Notes under the pieces: model-generated
Told to the model about the DNA's origin: nothing
What the model saw: only the letters and a program-made list of their open reading frames with translations
The model's database searches: none
Origin: Zygaena filipendulae
Taxonomy: Eukaryota > Arthropoda > Insecta > Lepidoptera > Zygaenidae
NCBI GenBank assembly: GCA_907165275.2
Contig: OU015649.1
Coordinates: 4,804,001 to 4,868,000 of the forward strand
Direction: 5' to 3'
Length of the DNA stretch: 64,000 bases
Position numbers and translations under genes: made by a program
Part shown: in pieces, positions 35,690-47,807 of the stretch
Layout: the number at the start of each line of letters is the position of its first letter
How positions within the stretch are numbered: the first letter of the stretch is position 1

Positions 35690-36433
35690 TCAGAATTGGG
35701 ATATTACTTGCGTCCACATTTCTGCCATTGAGGTTTCTACGTGCGGTTTCTCTCGGTCAAGTATTATGTTTTACATAAATCCTGACAACGTTGCGATAGT
35801 CGTCTTTGTAGGAGCATTGTCATTACCTCTCTAAGTGAGAAATGTGATTTTGTGATTTCATTTCAAAGGTTTTGATACCATTGTCCATGAAGTGTTGTCA
35901 TATACCTATACCGAACTGTTTCGCGATGTGATATGTACAGTGTTCTTTAAGTGGTGTTCCACAATTTAAAACGCCGTGATCGTTACTTACTACTGGTTTT
36001 CCAACCACGGGGTTGAAATCTTGCGAGTTTCAACTTTGATCCTTTGTCTAAGAGAGATACTTGTAATCTACCCACAGTAGTTCGTTATAGAAATTAGAAT
36101 TTCGATGCGTGTGAATTCTAAAATTTCAAGTTGTTCTAGTAATGATTTGATAACTACCCACGTACCCAGCAGTCGTTATTCAGGTTTTGTCTGAGCGTGA
36201 ATTCTAGATACTTAAGATGGTTCTAGAATGAATCGTTTTTCTAATAGCAAGGTAAATCATAAACGTCGCTGAGTAGGTATGCGATATTCTGATAAAGTAG
36301 TTTAGGGATTCTGTCAAGTTACGTTTTTTATTAAATTGCGACTATTCCCGAAATCAGCGGTTACTATGTTTTGGCATTGAGTTAAAGGTCAGTTTGTCAT
36401 AGCGAGGATGGCGTGTCGGCGAAAGATAATGAA

Positions 36434-36565
36434 AGTGTTATTCAGTAGTTGAGAACTCGATGTTATTCAGTAGTTGGAGAACTCGGTGTTATTCAGTAGT
36501 TGGAGAACTCGGTGTTATTCAGTAGTTGGAGAACTCGATGTTATTCAGTAGTTAGAGAACTCGAG
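36434..36565 (+). repeat. 26-bp minisatellite, five units, inside the LTR element
   Basis: TTATTCAGTAGTTGGAGAAC followed by TCGGTG or TCGATG repeats five times with few changes (first unit one base short). Confidence 0.85.
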
Positions 36566-36971
36566 AAGAAAGACAAACAAAAAAAGAAAGAAAAAAAAAT
36601 TGGTGATTGAATTTTGTGCTGAAAAAATGTGTGGTGGCTACAGGGACAAAAAAATGCGTCCGGTCTAGCATAGCCCGGAAAAAAGAATGTGTCTGCAGCT
36701 ACTACGAGTACTTCGGACTAGCACGATTCAATCCAGTTTTACTTCGATATCATTTTCTAATAGTTAAATTATGCCAGTGTTTTTGAGTGTTTCGAATAAC
36801 TAAATTTTGTGAGTTTTTGAGTGTTTCGAAAGCTAGATTGTACGAGTGTTTTTGAGTGATGTTGAGAGTGAGATATTATGTCAGGATGAACGAGCGTTCG
36901 TATTAGTCTTCTATCTCGGATTTCTTCCTGTGACTTTAGCGCCCGAGGACGTGCGCATGTCAGTATGGCCG

Positions 36972-37419
36972 TGTCGGCGAGAGGGTAGTTTCGTTATCAA
37001 TAACGTTTCCCGCCGACTAATAGCGGTTGTAGTACGTTCGTTCCCGCGCTCCACTCCATTGCCCGACTCGTCTTTGTTAGAACTTGATATAAAACGCGGG
37101 TATGCGTAAGCCACGATTCATTGTTACTTTGTGTTCGGTTCAGTGCAGTTAAATAGTATCGTATCAGTGTCGTATCAATCTAATAGTGATTACGTGTGCT
37201 GTGTCATCTAATTATTTCCAGAGGTTTGCTTAAATCGGGAGCACGGGCAGTGGAGGTGAGCGTTCATGCATTGTAAAGGGGCCCCATTAAACCTACACCT
37301 GGGTCGCAAGTCCCAGGCACTGCTCCGTGTTCCCTACGGATATCTGGTATGCTGTATTATCTATAACTATGTTTGTGCAATTGCTTATTATAGTTCCTGT
37401 TTCTATTCTTTTTGCGACA
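36972..37419 (+). repeat. 3' LTR
   Basis: Identical to the 5' LTR, followed by CATG, the target duplication. Confidence 0.9.
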
Positions 37420-37616
37420 CATGCTTGTCAATATTTTTACTAATCTTTTTATCAGATTCTTATTTATCAAACACTTTAAAAATGTTATAAGTATTTATAT
37501 CATAACAATAAAGTACCTATTTAATTTTTAAAGATTTTCTAGAGTTATGTAGATTCATGATTTTAGCTCTTATTTTACTGATTTGCCAAAGACTCAGTAA
37601 TAATTTACTATGGTGA

Positions 37617-37638
37617 CCCCCCCCCCCCCCCCCCCCCC
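37617..37638 (+). repeat. poly(C) run followed by poly(A)
   Basis: Twenty-two C then nine A. Confidence 0.9.
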
Positions 37639-37639
37639 A

Positions 37640-40283
37640 AAAAAAAATTAAGGCCTGGGCATACGCCTGACTACACCAATGATGCTGTCGAGAATGATTG
37701 TCATCTCTATCTAACTAAATTCATGACTGCGCGGATACATAGCATCATATTTTCATCCATCCAGTGACTCACTGCCCCGGTTCAGAGAGGTGCATTTTGT
37801 GAAGTCGGTGATGCTAATTTTCTCTCTGATAGTGACCACTTTTCGAGATTGTAAAGTTCAAGGGTGCACTGATAGTTTAATACTGAAACAGGTTTATAAT
37901 AATTTTATTAGTGCACAGACAAACCAAATTTGGTTTTTGTCGCACTGTAAATATGTGAATTTTTGTTTTTTGTACTTATTGGTTTTTGATAAAAAAAGAA
38001 AAAAAAAACCTTAAAACATTTGCCTTTCATATTTGTGCTCGGTTGTTCAACTCATAACTGTTATCAAGTAATGTTTGGTGTACAACTAAGCGAACATCTA
38101 TACATGCATGTTTAAATATCATCATCATAAAACATTGGAATTAATACAGGAAATTAATTCAAATTAATGAGGATTAAAGTGGCTGTTTAAATACTATTTG
38201 GTTTTTGTTTATCTGTTGATTTCCTATTTAAACAACAAAACATTTACCAACGCTAAAGTATAGACCATGTACGATTGTAACGATTATTATAGGTTTTCAA
38301 CTTGGCTAAAAGGGGCTGGAGTGAAGCAAGGGTGCCATACTAGGGTTGGCAACCATTTCAGGCGCGGATCTACGGAGATCCGCGGTTACAACCATGCATA
38401 AAAGTTTCTAGAGCTTCAGAGGATACGTCTGTTGAAAGAACTTTACAGAAGTTTTATGAAACGGTACAGTTAACCTTTAACGAAAAATTGCAATTTTGAT
38501 TGGAGGATTTTACGTGACCTCGTGAAATGACGATAAGTTCCTTAGTTTTCTATAGACATTGATTATAAATTATGAACTTGGCTAAAGGGGCTGAAATACA
38601 ATCAATTTATTTTGATTAATTTTTGTTAAATTTCCTCAATTCTTTGTCTCTGAGCTATTTTAAATGAATTAATAAGAATAAAATTAAATACATCATATAC
38701 CTAATTAGATACCTCATCGAGGTCCTGCATTAGTATGTAGATACGTTGCTGCATTGATGCAAAAGATAAGTGCAACAATCACCTCAGCCTGCAGGTTATG
38801 GATGCTAAAGAGAGACAAAGAAAGATTATGCAGATGTGAGAACCATGGATCATTATGGAATTGTGTTTATAATGGCGCGAATACGATGATTTCGTCCATA
38901 GTGCATTCTTGTGGTCCACAAGCTGAAGGCTTTGATTTAACCCAATCATATTTTAAAACATAAATTGCAAATTTATATTTAAAAACAGAGTGAGGAATCA
39001 TTTCTTGGAGTCCAGCGGCTTGCCTGGAGTGGCGATTTAAAACTTACGTTCGTCTTTAACTCTCCCGTTTTCTCAACTTTTATGTTTTTAGGTATATTAT
39101 TATATATTTATATATGTCCACTCAGTATGTATGCATAATTGTATATATTTATGTATATATTATACTATGTATTTATGTGTGTATTTTATTGTGTCGGTAT
39201 GTGTAGGATATGCATGTGTATGTCTATGTATAGTGAGTAAATAACTATTAAATATTATCTTTATCTTAAATCTTTATGATTTAATTTATTAATTATTATT
39301 AGTATTTATCTACAGTATTATATTATTGTTTTCGTTTGCACACCCCATCTTCTATATCTCTCTTTATACCCAATGGTTAACTGGAAGAGATTGCCGCAAG
39401 GCATTAGGTTTGCCATTTGTATATACTCGAAGTAAAAATGGACCTTTTGTTTTAAAAAAAATTATGTAACTGATATTTTTATGGAAAGATTAGAAAAAGT
39501 TACAGTATAAAAGACAAAATGCTTAGTAGTTATTAAACGAGGGCACTCGAAGGCGAGACAAAATGTCAGTCTGTAATGCCAATTTGGAATCAAAACTCAA
39601 AGATGTAATCAGAGTTTATAGTGTATTAGAGGGCATTAATGGAGTTTATGGTTTTCAGTTAAGTAATTTTTGTATTTTTTTTTACTTTCTAAACTTTTTT
39701 TACATTACCAACATAGTTATCTCTTAGACGTAAAGAGATCTCGTCGTCGCGTCGTCCACTCCGCCGCGCGCCGGACCTAGCACTAGCTAGACTGAATAAT
39801 AATAAAAAATATGTAGGTTCATCTATACATTTATGTTATACAGAAAAAACCCTTATTGACTTTCCATTATAGTAGATTTAAATTATGTGGACTAGTCGTA
39901 TGCAATAAATAGATATTATAACTTATTCATTTACAGGCACTAGGCTCTGACAAAGGACGCGATGCGACTATAAATTGTTTCATCAGGACGATTCATCAAA
40001 CATTTGTATGATAAATTTATTTACTGCAACTTTATGCTGTCACATAAATTACTTATGGCACAAGAGCTAACGAGGTTTTACCTAGCGTGCAGGACTCCAG
40101 GTACAACCTTACAAAATATTATTATGAATTTAATCCTATAAATGTGAAAGTGTTAGATACTTAATGGTGGAAATATTTATAATTTAGATAGAGGCACAGA
40201 TAATATAATACTATACTAGATTGTAGAGGTATAGGTACGTTCAATACTTTAAAAAAAAAAATGCATGCTTTAAAAAATATTAT
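37640..40283. other. gene-poor stretch
   Basis: No supported gene. A word AACTTGGCTAAAGGGGCTG recurs near 38299 and 38574. 39370-39440 holds a LINE 3'-like GGAAGAGATTGCCGCAAGGC block. A frame at 39563 (MSVCNANLESKL...) ends at a possible CAG|GTTAAG-like donor but has no partner exon. A (TATGTA)-rich run lies at about 39100-39240. Confidence 0.35.
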
Positions 40284-40284
40284 A

Positions 40285-40567
40285 GACTATAGCTGTGCCC
40301 CGCGGTTTCACCCGCGTGAGTTTCGAAATTCCTGCAGGAACAATTTTTTTCTAAAAGTAGCCTACGTTACTCCTTATAACATCAGCTAATACTCTAAAAT
40401 CGGTCCAGCATTTTAGAGATTAGTCGGAACAGACAGGCAGACAAAAATTTTAAAAACGGATTTTATTATGTAAGTACCTGGGTTACCTATCACATGCATT
40501 TAGTGAAAAACTGTTAATTTGGAATTACAGACATTCAATTTTATTTATCTGCCTGTATAGATTAGTA
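40285..40567 (-). mobile_element. Helitron-like copy, long variant
   Basis: GCTGTGCCCCGCGGTTTCAC at the left, CATGCATTTAGTGAAAAACT and CTGCCTGTATAGATTA at the right. The same long variant lies in ATG4 intron 7. Confidence 0.65.
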
Positions 40568-40783
40568 ATGTCATCAGCATATTGTACGTATATTATATAA
40601 CCCGTTTACAAATGGCCAGCATTTTGAATGATCTTACCAAAGACCAAAAATGTGTTGTGGTGGGTGCTCGAGCGTCGCAAACCAGTCAGTACTATTTGAC
40701 TCTGTTGTAGTCACAGGTCAAACCTAACCTAATCTAGCACGACGGTCGCAGCCGTTCGTATAGAATTAGGCTGCGACATATAT

Positions 40784-41245
40784 AAGGTGCTCAAAAATTA
40801 GCTGCAAATATTTACAGGGCTGAAAGTATACGTTATAACAAACAAGATAAGCGAAAAAATTGTATTATAGCTAAGTTTGGTAGTTTTTCAGAATATGACG
40901 AATATAAATTCATTGAAAAAAAAAATCAGCCTTACAAAAAGCTAGCAAAGCTTCACAATACGCGTAGCTCACTAATACGTTATATACAAAGCACGCGCCA
41001 CGCACACAGCGAGCTCAGCTGGTCGAATACAACTCATAACTCAGGCCATTGACCTTAAGATACCGGTGATGTGTGTGTACAAGCGATTGAGCCGCGAGCG
41101 CCTTCACAGATTGATTTCTTTTTGAATGATTTATTTTGACTATTGTTTTTTTTTATTCTTTTCATCTTTTTTATTCTATGAAAATATTTATAACGGTGTA
41201 TACTTTCAACTCTACAAATATTTGCAGTTAATTTGGGAACACCTT
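40784..41245. mobile_element. TIR element with about 60-bp imperfect inverted ends
   Basis: AAGGTGCTC...CTGCAAATATTT...TGAAAGTATAC at the left mirrors GTATACTTTCA...AAATATTTGCAG...GAACACCTT at the right. The interior is short and non-coding. Confidence 0.7.
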
Positions 41246-42199
41246 AGGTATATACGTATCTACCTATATCTTCTAAATTCTATACCCATTGATCGTAATT
41301 AATAAAGTTGACAACTTCTTATAGATATTATTCCCTGACCGCTGATGATATCATGGTCAAAATATGGAAATGTTTTTAATTTTCTCAAAACTGGTGAAAA
41401 ACATGCTTCGTTTTTCACACAAAAATTCGCCCAGATATTACAAAGAGACATTTCATACGAGTACATTAAATATTATATATTATTTATTTACCTACGTTTA
41501 ACAATAGCCGTATGCCAGCTATTGTTAGAGCCAGAATATTTTACAATGATTTTACAATAAAAAAATACGTCTCGTGGGAAAGCTATTGTTGACACAAATC
41601 GCAACCTGCGGACTCGAAACAATGTCATATTTTAAATCAACTCGGGAATATTAACAAGTGGTGGCTGTCAGCGAGTTTAGTGATTGCGTTATCTACATAT
41701 TATATTGGAAATATTCCTTGAATTAAGTAAATAGTACTTATACGTACTACACTGTGCTACACTATAGTAGGTAGATCCTCGATATACATATTTAACGATT
41801 TACTTTAGGTACCTAGTCTTTACTTTTTTGAAATTAAAGATGGATGTCTAAGGTCAGAACGACGAATTCGATCCCAAATACCATCACACCATTATTCTAA
41901 AGCACCTTCTTATAAGTAAAAGAACTGCTTTAATGTATGGATGAATTGAACTAAATAGACCTCTAACAAAGCTACCGCTCTAGCCGCCCACCCAAGGGAA
42001 AGATGATAATCTCTCTCATCTCAGCAACGCACCGCATGTCATCCCCTGCAAACATCTGAGGTCCTGGCACGATTCCCTCGGGAACTCTCGGTTCCGATAC
42101 AAAATTAGCCCACCTTTTTTCAAAATTTGTCTGTGCCCTTGCCAAATTTTATTAAAATCTGTTGAGTTGTTTTGGCGTGAAAAAATAACACGTTTAATT
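41246..42199. other. no supported gene
   Basis: AT-rich. From about 42060 it enters repeat sequence (CGATTCCCTCGGGAACTC) related to the Helitron-like family. Confidence 0.4.
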
Positions 42200-42371
42200 A
42201 CTATATTTCGGAGTTCCCGCTAGAGTTCCGGGATAAAGTTCCCTATGTTCTTTTCTGTACCTTTGCCAGCGTGTATTCATAACTTCATGATGATCAGTTG
42301 AGCAGTTAAGGCGAAAAAATTTACAGACAGACAGACTGAAAGAGTTAGTTTCGCATATATAATATTAGATA
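42200..42371 (-). mobile_element. Helitron-like copy, 3' end lost
   Basis: TTTCGGAGTTCCCGCTAGAG, (CAGA)n run and GCATATATAATATTAGA as complemented 5' end. Confidence 0.6.
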
Positions 42372-43104
42372 GTAAGTACCTATTAGGTATATTTTCAAAA
42401 TGTCAATGACAAGTAGAGGTTCTTTATTTTTATTTTGACCTCGCAAATACTACTTTAATGTTATCTAATTGTAAGTAATAAACATGTTTCATGTTTATTT
42501 TAGAGGGCCTAAAATACTTGAGGCGAGAAATAGTTATTGAGAATAAGTGTAGGTATAGATAATAATTAGCACTTTTGTTGGTGTAAACAATAATTATATT
42601 TAAAGCAATTTTTCCAACAACATATTATCTAGACATATAACTAAAAGCACACCGTTCTGCATAGGGTCTAATTGACGGCCCACGATACAATTGTTTTGGA
42701 ACACGACAATTATTAGGTATTATCCGACCTTCGCCCGAAACAGTCTGCTCGTGTTTTGTTTACACCTGGGCGGATCTCACTGCATTTAAATACTACTGAC
42801 AGACCGTTTAACTACTTTGTTCGTGTAGGCAATAACAACTATGCGGTTTTCGCTCTCATATACTTGTGTGGATTTGAGGAAAATCTCCATAATTACTCTC
42901 CATAGAACAATACTTACTATACTTAAAGCTTGTTTGGATTGCGGTGTGCTGATAAATTCAAACTCGAACTCCGAATATTTATTCAAATTCTCACGTTACA
43001 TTATAATATTTGAAATTTTATTTTCAGTCAAAATAGAATGGTAACATTGACGATCCAAATATAAGTACCTATTAAATTATCTTTATAAACAAAAATCAAT
43101 GGTT
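42372..43104. other. no supported gene
   Basis: Two overlapping short frames at 42786-43044 lie on opposite strands and lack support. Confidence 0.4.
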
Positions 43105-43381
43105 GTATGTTTGTCCTCTATGCGTTTCTAAAGCATTGGTCCGATTGTGATGAAACTTTGGCGGGTTGTTCTGCCTGCGTCCGCAAAGGTTCCTAATCCC
43201 CATATAAAGCGATTCTGCGGGAATTCCGAAACTCACGCGAGTGAATCTCCGAAACGGTTGTACCAATTTTGACGGGAGTTTCACTGATAATAATTAGCTG
43301 ATGTTATAAGAAATTAGGCTACTTTGGATTGCCTGCGGGAATTCCGAAACTTACGCGGTTGAAACCGTGGGGCACAGCTAG
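43105..43381 (+). mobile_element. Helitron-like copy, subtype B
   Basis: CCGATTGTGATGAAACTTTG body, two CTGCGGGAATTCCGAAAC blocks and GGCACAGCTAG end. Confidence 0.65.
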
Positions 43382-43603
43382 TTTGTTATAATTATGACAA
43401 GAATCTGTAATCTTACTTGATTTGATTTGATTAAACTTCTCAATGAAGAGTGTTTCCTGCTGAATACGAGCTTTTATGTCTCGATGATACTCAAATAATG
43501 TAGACTGTATAATAATTATTGTCCATAAAATAATCCCCACTGCTGGACTGGAACATAACTTACCCTAACGCCAAGGGTATGTGAGCGATTCTACCACGAG
43601 GAA

Positions 43604-43928
43604 TCCCAATATTATAAATGTGAAAGTAACTCTGTCTGTTTGTCTATCTGTCTGTCTGTCTGTTACGCTTTCACGCCTTAACGACTCAACCGATCATCAT
43701 GAAATTTTGTTCACAATTTTGTTTGTGTTTGACAGATGTACAAAGAAGGACATAAGATACTTTTTACTCCGGAGTTCCCGCGAGAACTCGAAATTAACGC
43801 CGGTGAAATCTCATGATATTTTGCATACACGATGTCAGGGCTACAGAAAAGGACATAGGTTACTTGTATCCCGGAATTCCTCCAGGATCTCCGAAATTTC
43901 AGCGGGTGAAACCGCGGGGAACAGCTAG
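43604..43928 (+). mobile_element. Helitron-like copy, internally doubled
   Basis: TCCCAATATTATAAATG start, (CTGT)n run, two CCGGA(G/A)TTCC blocks, GGGAACAGCTAG end. Confidence 0.7.
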
Positions 43929-43949
43929 TAAGTAATAAGTAGGTAAATT

Positions 43950-44150
43950 CTATGGATTAGTGGATTTTCCACTGCAATGTGCAAGTTTCCTCAGAATGTT
44001 TTCCTTCACCGTAGAGCCTGTGGTAGGTAATAAACGACCCATGGGTATAAGCCCGGAATCAAACTCGCGCCCTCTGGATAAAAGACGAGAACTCTACCGC
44101 TGCACTGGGCACTGGGCAGTGACCATTTCCACTGACCACTGTTTACCACC
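43950..44150 (-). repeat. tRNA-related SINE-like fragment
   Basis: The segment with AATGTTTTCCTTCACCGTAG and GGAATCAAACTCGCGCC shares the CAATGTTTTCCTTCA words of 12300 and a B-box-like complement. Assignment is tentative. Confidence 0.35.
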
Positions 44151-44691
44151 GCTTGTTGCGATTTATTTTATAGCAGTATATATTTACTCTGAGTTTTATA
44201 GCTTTTATCAATAAACTTGGCGCGTGATTCTACCGACCTCACGCGGGGCGGGGGTCACGAGATTGTATCTACATCAACTCGAGTTCACATCGTCAGGTAC
44301 TTTACAGAAACTGAAGCATTTGTGATCTAAAGTAGATTAACCCCCAAATTCGTCGGCACGGAATTCGGATTCGCCGAATAATCTCTGGGAATACTGAACC
44401 GATTTTAAAAAATATTTCAATGATAGGAAACTACAGTAACCTGACCTGAGTAAGAGAAGGACGGAGAGAGTCCCCAAATTCACAGGTAGCGGGTGGAACA
44501 GCAATTTCTGACTTTTCAGTACCGTCGTTAATCTAGTTTTTAGAGAACCTAATTAGGTACCACGTGGTTTCGCTGGGGTTTGATTCCCCAGGTTTTGGGT
44601 TAACCCGCCTGGATGTATAGGTACCATACCGTATAGGTATACGTACCTATAATTATAGTAAATTTGCAAATTATTATGTACTTACAACAAC

Positions 44692-45959
44692 ATTAAAACC
44701 GACTTCCAAAAACACAAAACTAATAAAAACCTAAAAATAAAAAGCTAAAAATAAAAAAATATCGAATTAATCCAAATGATAAAAAACACGCGTAATATTA
44801 TTATTGGTTTGTGCTACCACTGATCGGTTTGAATTCGGTGACAAGCCCGATGGTGTCTGCCCACTTGGGTTGTGCTCACGAAGAGCTGGTGGCGGGAGTC
44901 GACTTAGCCCATCTACTCTCCATATTTGGCTTGTCACCGACTTCACACCGATCAGTGGTAGCACAAACCAATAATAATATTACGCGTGTTTTTTATCATT
45001 TGGATTAATTCGATATTTTTTTATTTTTAGCTTTTTATTTTTAGGTTTTTATTAGTTTTGTGTTTTTGGAAGTCGGTTTTAATTTTTTTGTTAAAAATTT
45101 GTTTATTTCTTGCTTTTTAGTGAGTCGGTTTGTAATTTATCTAAGTTACAATAGCCTAATGTCAACTGCTCATAACCTCATACAAAATATTGCTTTTCCC
45201 GATGCAGGGACGTTAATTTTTGAGGAGTTCTGCTGGTACACCACCATCAGTTCCACTTCACCATGTACATAGTGACGAATATAAATTGTTTAGAAACCAC
45301 ATTAAAGTTAACGAATCGGGATCTGTGAAATACCTATTATTTAGTAGTTCCGATGACCATCAGTGGTCTTCATCATCAGTTCCACTTCTTCAAATTTTGC
45401 TTTCCGAAAGCAAATAAACGATTTACTATAAAAAATACAAAAATTGCTATAGGTGTACCTATAATTTTTGAAGAGTTCCCTCGATTACTCCAAGATCCCA
45501 TAATCAGATCTCGACTTGGTGATAGTGGAATCAATTTGGGAGTATCCCCTTTCAAACAATAAAGCAATTTTCGAAATCGCTCCAATCGGAACCCGTGAAA
45601 TACGTATTATTGTTGAGTAGTTCCGATGATCATCTGTGGTCTTCATCATCAGTTCCACTTCTTCAAATTTTCCTTTCCAAAAGAAAATGAACGATTTACT
45701 ATAAAAAATACCCAAATCGCTATAGGTGTGCCTATAATTTTTGAAGAGTTCCCTCGATTTCTCCAAGATCCCATCATCAGATCCCGACTTGGTTGCAATG
45801 GGACCTAATTGGGAGTATACCCTTTCAAACAAAAAAAGAATTTTCGAAATCGGTCCAACCGTCTTCGAGTAATCGGTGAACATACATAAAAAAAAAAAAA
45901 AAAAAAACATACATACAATCGAACATAGAACCTCCTCCTTTTTGGAAGTCGGTTAAAAA
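44692..45959 (+). mobile_element. foldback element P, best copy, with 156-bp palindrome arms
   Basis: Left arm 44692-44847 and right arm 44928-45083 are reverse complements with two mismatches I can count, around an 80-base loop. The element continues to a right end CTTTTTGGAAGTCGGTTAAA that mirrors the AACCGACTTCCAAAAA start. 45315-45584 is duplicated in tandem at 45585-45850. No transposase frame is visible and the superfamily is unknown. Confidence 0.85.
45315..45850 (+). repeat. 270-bp tandem duplication inside element P
   Basis: Units start at 45315 and 45585 with ATCGG(G/A) and run through ATTTTTGAAGAGTTCCCTCG and CTTTCAAACAA. They are diverged by scattered substitutions. Confidence 0.8.
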
Positions 45960-46402
45960 AGTATATTATGTCTCCTTTGTATGCCTACATAACTACCGAT
46001 ATGAACCTACATAACAAAATTATGGAATATCACGTACCTACATACTACAGTTGTGTTGTGGTTATTTTAATATAAATGCTGATACACGGTTAGTTGCGCC
46101 GTATTAGATTGCAAGACTGTATTAACTCTAGAATCTAGTGTCTGATAGTAAGGCCAGTGTACTAATTTCCTGCACTTATTAATGTAAATGAGATGAGACC
46201 TTACTGTGGAGCACGCTGTGCGGTGCCTTTTAAGCTTATCATACGCGGCTTTAATACCCACCTACTAATATTGATTTACGTATAGATACCTTTATACTCT
46301 GGATGTTGTAGTGGTTATAGTGTCTCTCTTTCCTGATCACGACAATTTGAAGCAGATCGTTTACCTACCATCAAGCTAGGTTACAGATAAACCTCTGATT
46401 AA

Positions 46403-46614
46403 TCTATACTAATAATTACTAATGCTCGTAAGTACCTACCTATACGTATAATATTTTTTGTATGTTTGTTTGTACCTAATGGATAAACTCAAACACTACT
46501 TCACGTATTACAGGATGCTAGTGTTCCTGAGTGACATAGGGTATTTTTTATCCCAGAATTTCCGCGGGAACTTCGAAATTAACGCGAGTGAAACGATGGC
46601 CGGGGATCGACTAG
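46403..46614 (+). mobile_element. Helitron-like copy
   Basis: TCTATACTAATAATTACTAA start, CCGCGGGAACTTCGAAATT body, GGGGATCGACTAG end. Confidence 0.6.
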
Positions 46615-47597
46615 TATACCTGCCTACAATAAAAGGGACAACAATAAAATGCTGCCATCGCGTTGTTGAAATTAATGATATGTAAAGATTGCGCTCTACA
46701 ATCACAAAGAGTCAAGTAGCTGAGCCACCGTTTAAGCAATACCTAATACTCCAGGCCCCAGGGTCTCGAGATTGGATGCGCCCGCGCACTTCGTCGCGAT
46801 CCACTGACATGATTTACAAATTGACCTTCAAATTAAGATGTTATACCATTATTACGGCTCAATATGTGTACTATCACGTTCAATGAGGATTGAGGTCACT
46901 GTTCAAACTAATAATAAAAGAATTTAATATTTCATAATTCATTCTGAAGTAGGTAGGTATTATAACTTAATTTAAACAGATATACCTACATATATCGAAG
47001 CGTTTTTTTTATAAGTATTTTAATGCAAAAATGTCAAGATCACTTTCCATGAAAGACGGATCTGAGATAGATTCGGAATAGGTATAGGCAGAAATCAACC
47101 AACCGAATGAGAAACTGACGTCCTGCGATTCGCAAATTTGGCCTTCTACGGATACCTGGCTATGACCTCCTCAGCCGAAAGGTTTAACATCACGTTTTAT
47201 GGCATTTAAAATTTTATTTTCGTGTAGTGAACTATGCAGAAAAGTTGTTTTAGTTTCCACTTAAGTCTTATCTCCCAGAGGTGTGGCACATAAAACTACC
47301 TAGAGAAAAATAAGTAGTTAGGTAGGTACCTAGACAACAAATAAAATTTCAGCAGTTTCGTGATTTATTTATGCTACCCTAAAAAATTATTTTTTTTTCG
47401 TAACATTATTTTTTCTCGGGACCCCATGGTATCACCAATGTTTCACCTTAAACTATCAAAACCCTGAAATAGTCACGCGTTCTTCAGTTGAAAAGAATGC
47501 TGATTTTTCCATTCGAAGTTTCGCCCATTTAGGGTAGAATTCCTGAAAACGCTAGTCACTCAGGAATCAGGATATGTTAGTTTATATGTATACATAA
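46615..47597. other. no supported gene
   Basis: AT-rich intergenic sequence; short frames only. Confidence 0.4.
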
Positions 47598-47780
47598 CTA
47601 GTTGTGCCCCACGGTTTCACCCGCGTTAATTTCAGAGTTCCCGCGGGAATTCCGGGATAAAAAGTACCCTATGTGTTAATCTCATGTATATGTATAAGAC
47701 AATCTGATGTATAACATCCATCCATCCATCCATCCATCCATACATTCTTACAAACATTCGCGTTTATAATATTAGTAGGA
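47598..47780 (-). mobile_element. Helitron-like copy, first of a tandem pair
   Basis: CTAGTTGTGCCCCACGG left, (CATC)n, ATAATATTAGTAGGA right. The same ATGTATACATAACTAG flank precedes both members of the pair. Confidence 0.75.
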
Positions 47781-47807
47781 TGTTAGTTTACCTATATGTA
47801 TACATAA

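Larger units (their letters stand above)
35242..37419 (+). mobile_element. short LTR retrotransposon (TRIM-like), young
   Basis: Two identical 448-bp LTRs (35242-35689 and 36972-37419) start TGTCGGCGAG and end TTTGCGACA, flanked by a CATG duplication on both sides. The 1,282-bp interior has no gag or pol frame, so it must depend on another element. A TATAAAA box and TCAGTGCAGT initiator-like word lie in each LTR. A clear primer-binding site and polypurine tract were not found. Confidence 0.9.

Noticed and set aside
35536..35778. 80-codon frame MHCKGAPLN..., repeated at 37266
   Set aside because: The shared part is LTR sequence; the C-terminal part differs after the LTR boundary, so it is not a conserved protein.
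38754..38963. 69-codon frame MMQKISATITS...
   Set aside because: Somewhat protein-like, but no splice partner, no domain and no second copy to support it.
45485..45910. 141-codon - strand frame and its neighbours
   Set aside because: It lies wholly in the tandemly duplicated part of foldback element P and repeats itself; not a gene.
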